Below, one piece after another: positions 5,663 to 9,875 of a stretch of DNA of 9,875 bases. Position 1 is the stretch's first letter; the number at the start of each line of letters is the position of its first letter. The position numbers were made by a program, and so were the translations under genes. The notes under the pieces were generated by a model. It had not been told where the DNA came from. It did not search any database and saw only the letters and a program-made list of their open reading frames with translations. The stretch covers positions 1 through 9,875 of the forward strand of contig JAEYEL010000142.1 of assembly GCA_023403475.1 (NCBI GenBank). Direction: 5' to 3'. Source of the stretch: Actinomycetes bacterium (lineage in GTDB: Bacteria; Actinomycetota; Coriobacteriia; Coriobacteriales; Eggerthellaceae).

Positions 5663-6655
5663 CTATCCAACAAACTGACCCATGCGTGCCGAAAGGGCGT
5701 ATTGCCGCCTTAGCACGCTGTCATTCCCAAGCAACTCCGCTCGTAATTTTCGGTGCTGATCAAGATCGGGAGGATATATGCGCCGCCCGAGCAAACGGGC
5801 CGTCTGTTTTGCAACCTTATCCATACCAGACCAGCTATTCAGCCGCTTTTTCGTTAACGTCACCACTTTACAGCCAGCCGAGAGCAGCGCGTTCTTCCGA
5901 CGGGCATCGTTCACTATGCGGCGCTCGTCAAAATGGAATTCAACGCTGTCGTACTCGATGCACACCTTCGACTGAGGCCAGTAGATATCGGGCTCAAGCT
6001 GATCGATCCCGGCAATGCGGCGTGAGGACGTATCGAGCCGTACCCGATCGTTCAGCAGTGCGCCGCCAAGCGACGACCCGCCAAGCAGACGCGGGAGAGT
6101 CAATTGCAAACAGGCCGCTGTCTCCATCGGGAACCTCGAACGATCGAGAGCAAGGCGTGCGGCGCGCCTTGCCCGAATGATACCGACAAGACCGGTCGCA
6201 CGGTCGAGAAACGAACGTAGCCGAGCAACATCGGTCAACGCCGGGCGCTTGACAAGTCCATGAAAGACAGAGTTAGAAGGGGAAAACAGACCGCAGAACT
6301 CGCACATCAAACCAACGAGTTCCGCAACCGAAAGAGAGTTCGCTACCTCAATGAGAGCAAGCTCGGGCGACACGATGCCCACGTCGTCCGAAAGAGAGAA
6401 TATCGCCCCGCGCGGCAGCGGACTTCGGCAGAGATGGCAGATGGCGGAGCTACCGTGCACCTGCTTGACCTTCCTCGAGGTTAGGCCATGCAAAGGCATG
6501 GTCAGCAAACCTTTTTCGGCAAAATCGCGAAGCGCGTCGGCATCGAACGACAAGGGTACCTGCTGCGCATTCGTGCGCTGGGGAACGGGCACGCCGGGAA
6601 CCCCGACGAGTCGCCAATATTCGAATGCCGTAATATGACTAATAAGATATTCCAT
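5663..6655 (-). CDS. putative PD-(D/E)XK / DUF559-like nuclease-domain protein
   Basis: This 330-residue soluble protein is similar in layout to uncharacterised 'endonuclease domain-containing' proteins common in Eggerthellaceae. The N-terminal part holds CHLC (73-76), SPELALIEVA (96-105) and ELVGLMCEFCG (112-122). The C-terminal part reads as a Vsr/DUF559-type core. It has E178 before the fold, EPDIYWP (221-227) with D223, CIEYDS (232-237) with E234 and D236, FHFDERR (240-246), then NDARRKNALLSAGCKVVTLT (249-268), the usual helix and strand. That spacing suits a metal-dependent nuclease site, but a target or partner is unknown, and no methylase or toxin gene is nearby. The start at 6655 has no clear ribosome site; TAAGCT seven to twelve bases upstream could be a -10 box for a leaderless mRNA. 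An AbiEi-like regulator is an alternative reading. Confidence 0.72.
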   Translation of the reverse strand: MEYLISHITAFEYWRLVGVPGVPVPQRTNAQQVPLSFDADALRDFAEKGLLTMPLHGLTSRKVKQVHGSSAICHLCRSPLPRGAIFSLSDDVGIVSPELALIEVANSLSVAELVGLMCEFCGLFSPSNSVFHGLVKRPALTDVARLRSFLDRATGLVGIIRARRAARLALDRSRFPMETAACLQLTLPRLLGGSSLGGALLNDRVRLDTSSRRIAGIDQLEPDIYWPQSKVCIEYDSVEFHFDERRIVNDARRKNALLSAGCKVVTLTKKRLNSWSGMDKVAKQTARLLGRRIYPPDLDQHRKLRAELLGNDSVLRRQYALSARMGQFVG

Positions 6656-6820
6656 ATAGGAAGCTTAACGTATCCGTCCCGTGAAAAAAGCTACGATTTG
6701 ATGATAAATTCAAGCGAGGCCGGGAAACAGGTTCATTCGCCCCAACCCTTCCGTTGTGCTGGGCTATCCAATGTCACCTACCAACCCCTTCGCTAGCTCA
6801 CTCGCCTCCAAATCCTACGC
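6656..6820. other. divergent spacer, no supported gene
   Basis: This AT-richer stretch lies between the nuclease-like gene (minus) and the acetyltransferase operon (plus). A minus-strand TATCAT box near 6700 is a weak promoter candidate for the nuclease-like gene. Plus-strand open frames crossing here have no ribosome site. Confidence 0.4.
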
Positions 6821-6895
6821 GCAAAGGCTCGCGACAATTAACGGACGCCGTAATTTCGACGCTTGATGAGCAAAGACTCGCGAGCGCAAAGGCTC
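6821..6895. repeat. three GCAAAGRCTC direct repeats
   Basis: GCAAAGGCTC at 6821-6830, GCAAAGACTC at 6870-6879 and GCAAAGGCTC at 6886-6895, the first two followed by GCGA. The last lies just upstream of the -10 box of the next promoter. They could be operator half-sites; the unequal spacing (49 and 16 nt) is not typical of a tandem array. Confidence 0.35.
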
Positions 6896-6896
6896 A

Positions 6897-6905
6897 TGAT
6901 AGAAT
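6897..6905 (+). promoter_or_regulatory. extended -10 promoter of the acetyltransferase/dehydrogenase operon
   Basis: TGATAGAAT fits an extended -10 element (TG at 6897-6898, TAGAAT 6900-6905). No good -35 is visible at the normal distance. A small GCGCC/GGCGC hairpin (6908-6921) follows at the probable start site. The leader to the ATG at 7106 would be about 195 nt and contains the 21-nt repeats. Confidence 0.4.
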
Positions 6906-6999
6906 AAGCGCCATCCGGCGCGGGTCGGTCGTCGGCGCGAGAAACGAGGAAACGGCACGAGAGCTGGGCGCGGGCGAGGCTGCCGTCATAAGAGCGCCG

Positions 7000-7104
7000 C
7001 AAGAGAAATGAAGAGAAGAGCACAGGAGACAAAAGGACGAGCGCGGAAAGCGAAGGAACGAACACGGGAAGCAAAGGGAAGAACACGGGAAGCGAAGGAA
7101 CGAG
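7000..7104. repeat. purine-rich 21-nt tandem repeat before the acetyltransferase gene
   Basis: Five 21-nt units start at 7000, 7021, 7042, 7063 and 7084. The last three agree closely with CACGGGAAGCGAAGGAAC; the first two are decayed. Every well-kept unit carries AAGGRA, and the final one provides the Shine-Dalgarno of the gene at 7106. The minus strand can be read as seven-residue repeats, but no gene is indicated there. Confidence 0.6.
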
Positions 7105-7105
7105 C

Positions 7106-7708
7106 ATGGAAACCCCCTCCATCAGAGTACGGCAGGCAGAAGTGAGCGATGCGGAAGAGATTCTGGCGATATATGCGCCCTATGTTGCAGAGACGACCAT
7201 CACGTTCGAAACGCGCGTGCCAAGCGTGAACGAGTTCGCACATCGCATGGAAGGCATCGTGGGAGACTACCCCTATCTCGCAATCGAGCAAAACGGACGC
7301 GTGCGTGGATACGCTTACGCGCACCGACAGGCACAGCGCGCCGCTTATGCGTGGAACGCCGAGCTTTCGGTGTATCTGGAACGCGGGTACGGCGGACACG
7401 GTTGGGGTCGCATCCTTTTGCAAGCCGTATGCGACCTGCTGGCGCTGCAAGGTGTGCGCAACGTGTTCAGCCTCGTGGCCCAGCCGAACGAACCCAGCAT
7501 GCACATGCACGAAGCGCTGGGGTTCAAGTGTATGGGCACGCAGGTAAACGCCGGCTACAAATGCGGGGCTTGGCACGACGTTGCCTGGCTTCAAAAGCAG
7601 ATAGGCAGCTTCGAAGGCTCGCCCCAACCGCGCCTTGCCATGCGGGAAACAGACCCGGAATGCGTAAGGGAAATTCTCGCGGAAGCGGAACGAAAGATAA
7701 GAAGATAA
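7106..7708 (+). CDS. GNAT N-acetyltransferase, Pat/MnaT (phosphinothricin acetyltransferase-like) type
   Basis: This 200-residue cytosolic enzyme is predicted to transfer acetyl from acetyl-CoA to a small amine. The N-terminal pattern IRVRQAEVSDAEEILAIYAP followed by ETTITFE (29-35) and the AYAWNAELSVYLERGYGGHGWGR region (80-102) are typical of the Pat/YncA group. The pyrophosphate-binding R/Q-x-x-G-x-G/A loop falls at about 93-101. NEPSMHMHEALGFKCMG (128-144) and the WHDVAWLQ motif (156-163) complete the fold. Natural substrates of this group include methionine-derived analogues such as sulfoximines, so detoxification is plausible but unproven here. About 30 charged residues after position 170 extend beyond the core domain. 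AAGGAA (7095-7100) is five bases before the ATG. The next gene starts 14 nt after the stop with its own ribosome site, indicating an operon. Confidence 0.92.
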   Translation: METPSIRVRQAEVSDAEEILAIYAPYVAETTITFETRVPSVNEFAHRMEGIVGDYPYLAIEQNGRVRGYAYAHRQAQRAAYAWNAELSVYLERGYGGHGWGRILLQAVCDLLALQGVRNVFSLVAQPNEPSMHMHEALGFKCMGTQVNAGYKCGAWHDVAWLQKQIGSFEGSPQPRLAMRETDPECVREILAEAERKIRR

Positions 7709-7722
7709 GAAGGAGACGCAAC

Positions 7723-8895
7723 GTGTTAGGAAACTTCAGCTACTGCAACCCCACCAAGCTTTACTTCGGCGAGGACGCGCTCGACTATCTGGAAGACGAG
7801 CTGCCGAAATACGGCGAGCGCGTGCTTTTGGTATACGGAGGCGGCTCCATCAAGAAGACGGGGCTTTACGACCAGGTGACGGCCAAGCTTGCCGCCACCG
7901 GCAAACAGGTACGCGAGCTGCCGGGCGTCATGCCCAACCCGACCGCCGATAAGCTGCGCGAAGGGTGCGCGGCGGCGCGCGAGCACGAAGCCGACCTCAT
8001 CTTGGCCGTAGGCGGCGGCTCGGTCGTGGATTACGCGAAAGCCGTGAGCGTGGGCGCGTGGGCAGACGATGACCCGTGGGAGAAGTTCTTCGCCCGCATG
8101 GAGTCGCCTGCGCCCAATGCGCGAATCGTGCCTGTAGGCTGCGTGCTTACCATGGTGGGCACCGGCTCAGAAATGAACGGTGGCTCGGTCATCACAAACC
8201 ACGCCACGAAGCAGAAAATAGGCCATGTGTTCGGCGAGGACGTGTTCCCGAAGTTCTCCATTTTGAACCCGCGCCTCACCTTTACCGTGCCGCGCTACCA
8301 GATGGTCGCAGGCATCTTCGACGTCATGTCGCACATTATGGAGCAGTACTTCTCGGGCGAAGACGACAACACATCCGACTACCTAGCCGAAGGCCTCATG
8401 CGCTCGCTTACGCACAGCAGCCATGCGGCCGTCGCGAACCCCGAGGACTACGAGGCGCGCAGCAACATCATGTGGACGGCAACTTGGGCGCTTAACACGC
8501 TCATCGCCAAGGGGAAATCGACCGACTGGATGGTTCACATGATAGGCCAGGCAATAGGCGCCCACACCGACGCCACCCACGGCATGACGCTTTCGGCCGT
8601 GTCGATGGCGTACTATCGCCACATCATGCCTTACGGGCTGGCGAAGTTCGCTCGTTTCGCCGTGAACGTGTGGGGTGTTAACGCGGCAGGCAAAACCGAA
8701 GAACAGGTGGCCAAAGAGGGTCTTTTCCGCATGGAGACCTGGATGCGGGAAATAGGGCTCGTAATGAGCATCGCCGAGCTGGGCGTAACCGACGACATGC
8801 TCGACGACATAGCCGACGGCGCCTTCGTCATGGAGGGTGGCTACAAAACGCTCTCGCACGAAGAAATCGTGGACATCCTGAAGGCGAGCAAGTGA
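7723..8895 (+). CDS. iron-containing alcohol dehydrogenase (BdhA/YqhD type)
   Basis: This 390-residue cytosolic group III alcohol dehydrogenase is expected to reduce aldehydes to alcohols, or the reverse, with NAD(P)H and a divalent metal. The nucleotide-binding part shows YGGGSIKKTGLYD (38-50) and VGGGSVVDYAKA (96-107), then MVGTGSEMN (144-152). Metal ligands fit the family pattern: D200 and H204 in IFDVMSHIMEQ, H272, and H286 in HTDATHGM. Length is normal for the butanol-dehydrogenase branch. The start is GTG at 7723, supported by AAGGAG at 7710-7715 and by the family N-terminus (LGNFSYCNPTKLYFG); no ATG in the family's start region would give that N-terminus. It is downstream of the acetyltransferase in a probable operon; whether they share a pathway is unknown. 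The exact substrate (butanal, methylglyoxal or other) cannot be read from sequence. A 54-bp near copy of codons 32-49 occurs at 9131-9184. Confidence 0.95.
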   Translation: MLGNFSYCNPTKLYFGEDALDYLEDELPKYGERVLLVYGGGSIKKTGLYDQVTAKLAATGKQVRELPGVMPNPTADKLREGCAAAREHEADLILAVGGGSVVDYAKAVSVGAWADDDPWEKFFARMESPAPNARIVPVGCVLTMVGTGSEMNGGSVITNHATKQKIGHVFGEDVFPKFSILNPRLTFTVPRYQMVAGIFDVMSHIMEQYFSGEDDNTSDYLAEGLMRSLTHSSHAAVANPEDYEARSNIMWTATWALNTLIAKGKSTDWMVHMIGQAIGAHTDATHGMTLSAVSMAYYRHIMPYGLAKFARFAVNVWGVNAAGKTEEQVAKEGLFRMETWMREIGLVMSIAELGVTDDMLDDIADGAFVMEGGYKTLSHEEIVDILKASK

Positions 8896-8940
8896 AAATT
8901 TGCCCGACAGCCTCGTCTCAGTGCACTGAAGGTTGAGGGA

Positions 8941-8996
8941 GGAATCCGACAATACGGAAGGGTTCGTTCCGAACGTATTTAGTCGGATAGGATTCC
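8941..8996. other. 56-nt stem-loop after the dehydrogenase gene
   Basis: ATCCGACAATACG (8944-8956) pairs with CGTATT (8974-8979) and GTCGGAT (8982-8988), with a two-base bulge; CGGAA/TTCCG extends the stem inward and GGA/TCC closes the ends. No U-run follows on the plus strand. It may terminate the operon, stabilise the mRNA end, or be a small mobile or palindromic repeat unit. A perfect 12-bp palindrome TCAGTGCACTGA lies just before it (8918-8929). Confidence 0.6.
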
Positions 8997-9028
8997 ATGC
9001 TCGTCCATATATTGCAGCCTGCGCCATG

Positions 9029-9137
9029 AAGCGCACGTAAAGCATCGAGATGAAGCTCATAGCGCGTTGCGACTTTCGTTGACGGCAACCGAGAACGAAA
9101 GCGCACGTAAAGCATCGAGACGAAGCTCATAGCGCGT
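9029..9137. repeat. 39-nt direct repeat, 70 nt apart
   Basis: Copies at 9029-9067 and 9099-9137 differ at one base (T/C at 9051/9121) and contain GCGCACGTAAAGCATCGAGA and GAAGCTCATAGCGCGT. Between them, CTTTCGTT and AACGAAAG (about 9073-9100) form an 8-bp inverted repeat. Function is unknown. The second copy runs straight into a fragment of the dehydrogenase gene. Confidence 0.75.
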
Positions 9138-9184
9138 GCTTTTGGTATATGGAGGCGGCTTCGTCAAGAAGGCGGGGCTTTACG
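9131..9184 (+). pseudogene. 54-bp fragment of an iron alcohol dehydrogenase gene
   Basis: These 54 bases match 7817-7870 of the intact dehydrogenase gene at 50 positions. Read in the same frame they give RVLLVYGGGFVKKAGLY against RVLLVYGGGSIKKTGLY. All four differences are transitions, and three change an amino acid. Nothing of the gene continues on either side, so this is a relic of a duplication or recombination, joined at AGCGCGT shared with the adjacent direct repeat. Confidence 0.8.
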
Positions 9185-9197
9185 TTCATGCACGGGC

Positions 9198-9799
9198 TTA
9201 CCTTCGGGTGCAGAACACGGCGGAGCGGGTTTTTCCGCCGTAGGTACAGGTGTAGAGGACAAGGGGGTGTCCGCTGCGCTCGATGTCCTCCACAAGCGTG
9301 GGGTTCACTTCCTCAAAAGCCGCCACAGCATAGGCGTCCACGATGCCCTCCATGTCGGTGAAGGTCACCTCATCGCCCGCCGACACGCGCGAAAGCCTGC
9401 CGAAATGGGACGTGTAGTTGTGCGCGGCTATCACCAAATCGTCGGTACGCGACGAGCCGAACTAGCGGCAGGGGGCAGTCTTTAGGCGATCGTAGTCCCA
9501 TTCCGCCATGACGGGCAGCTCCAAGCCGACGGAGGGAACGGAAAGGTAGCCCACGTAACCGTAGCCGTCTATCTCGACCGTAGGCATGTTCGGGTCAAGA
9601 GGCTTCGCCGTCGCAGCCGCTCCCCCGTCGCGCACGGCGTCCTGCACGCCCGCAAGCGCCTGTTCGGAGGCGCGGGCGGCATCAATGCTTTCCTTCTGGT
9701 TGTAACCGAAAAGGAGCAGCGCCCCAAAACGAGCGCCGCTCCCAGCGAAACGCAGACTATTCCGAAAACCCTACGCACGACACCTCCAAAAACCTTCAT
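9198..9799 (-). pseudogene. sortase, disrupted by a frameshift and an amber codon
   Basis: The gene encodes a membrane-anchored sortase-type transpeptidase that joins surface proteins to the cell wall. From the ATG at 9799 comes a signal anchor (MKVFGGVVRRVFGIVCVSLG, continuing ALVLG-ALLLFGYNQ after correction), then TVEIDGYGYVGYLSVPSVGL and WDYDRLKTAPCR. The catalytic region follows: IAAHNY with the histidine, GDEVTFTD, LYTCTYGG with the cysteine, and RSAVFCTRR with the arginine; HNY and TCT suggest a class B-like or related sortase. Two lesions are visible. Near 9721-9729 (TTTTGGGG on the coding strand) the frame must shift by one lost base. At 9462-9464 a TAG interrupts LKTAPCR-FGSSRTDDLVIAAHNY, where the family usually has tyrosine. 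Repairing the deletion gives about 200 residues, normal for a sortase. All catalytic residues lie beyond the stop, so the protein is probably inactive unless the lesions are sequence errors or read through. Confidence 0.85.
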
Positions 9800-9875
9800 G
9801 AACCACCCTGCGAGAGCGTCCCTGCTGAAAGGGACTGTGCCAGAGACCTGTTTTCGTGGGACAAGGGCTTAAGCC
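9800..9875 (-). promoter_or_regulatory. sortase upstream region
   Basis: On the minus strand AGGGTGG before the ATG at 9799 is a plausible ribosome site. GTCCC (9818-9822) and GGGAC (9831-9835) form a small hairpin just upstream. The window ends before any neighbouring gene can be recognised. Confidence 0.3.

Noticed and set aside
5474..5713. Small gene after AGGAG at 5464-5468
   Set aside because: The product is low-complexity Arg/Gly/Lys-rich sequence from a purine-biased tract and its end lies antisense over the nuclease-like gene.
6754..7011. 85-residue plus-strand protein upstream of the acetyltransferase
   Set aside because: It has no ribosome site, its start lies upstream of the predicted promoter, and it is composed of the short repeats of that spacer.
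6986..7627. 213-residue minus-strand frame opposite the acetyltransferase gene
   Set aside because: It is an antisense shadow of a well-recognised GNAT gene and its tail is the translated 21-nt repeat.
7351..7722. N-terminal extension of the dehydrogenase to an ATG at 7351
   Set aside because: It would overlap almost the entire acetyltransferase gene in another frame. The GTG at 7723 has a ribosome site and gives the family N-terminus.
8918..9130. Small proteins read from the minus strand of the 39-nt repeats
   Set aside because: The repeated MSF-SMLYVRF segments simply translate the duplicated DNA; no ribosome sites or family resemblance.
9131..9184. Start of a second functional dehydrogenase gene
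   Set aside because: Similarity covers only 18 codons and stops abruptly on both sides, with no start codon context.

Overview
The window looks like chromosomal DNA from a high-GC anaerobic actinobacterium. Eggerthellaceae (Eggerthella, Slackia, Gordonibacter or Adlercreutzia type) is my best guess. This rests on GC-rich genes with C/G-ending codons, a short archaeal-type AhcY, a DUF5662 protein, an orphan endonuclease-like protein and a sortase. The placement is an inference from general family knowledge and was not searched.

Layout. (1) 224-1489 (+): S-adenosylhomocysteine hydrolase, ahcY, with a GC-rich hairpin after it. (2) 1622-2167: a non-coding control region, with a degenerate 23-nt tandem repeat, a good sigma70-type promoter (TTCACA-16-TATACT), a clear lysine riboswitch (L box) and an intrinsic terminator. 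These lead into (3) 2168-3718 (+), a 516-residue NhaC-superfamily transporter. Its lysine riboswitch makes lysine import the likely function rather than generic Na+/H+ exchange. (4) A bidirectional terminator and a degenerate 25-nt repeat separate it from the convergent DUF5662 gene (3916-4500, -), whose 5' leader is built from a 14-nt tandem repeat behind a perfect TATAAT box. (5) 4690-5660: about 1 kb without a convincing gene. It holds a 60-nt repeat family (three direct copies and one inverted) and a purine-rich stretch. (6) 5663-6655 (-): a probable PD-(D/E)XK/DUF559-like nuclease-domain protein. (7) 6656-7105: a divergent spacer with short direct repeats, an extended -10 promoter and a purine-rich 21-nt tandem repeat that supplies the Shine-Dalgarno sequence of the next gene. 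(8) 7106-8895 (+): a likely two-gene operon of a GNAT acetyltransferase (Pat/MnaT type) and an iron-containing alcohol dehydrogenase. (9) 8896-9197: a strong 56-nt hairpin, a 39-nt direct repeat and a 54-bp second copy of part of the dehydrogenase gene. (10) 9198-9799 (-): a sortase gene broken by one frameshift and one in-frame amber codon.

The genes are ordinary housekeeping or accessory functions and do not form one pathway. The best-supported regulatory circuit is lysine-dependent transcription termination in front of the NhaC-type transporter; alternative antiterminator and terminator pairings can be traced base by base. The most unusual property is that nearly every spacer contains its own degenerate tandem repeat, each with a different period (23, 25, 14, 60, 21 and 70 nt), placed in leaders and trailers. 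No CRISPR array, tRNA, rRNA, complete insertion sequence or prophage gene was found.
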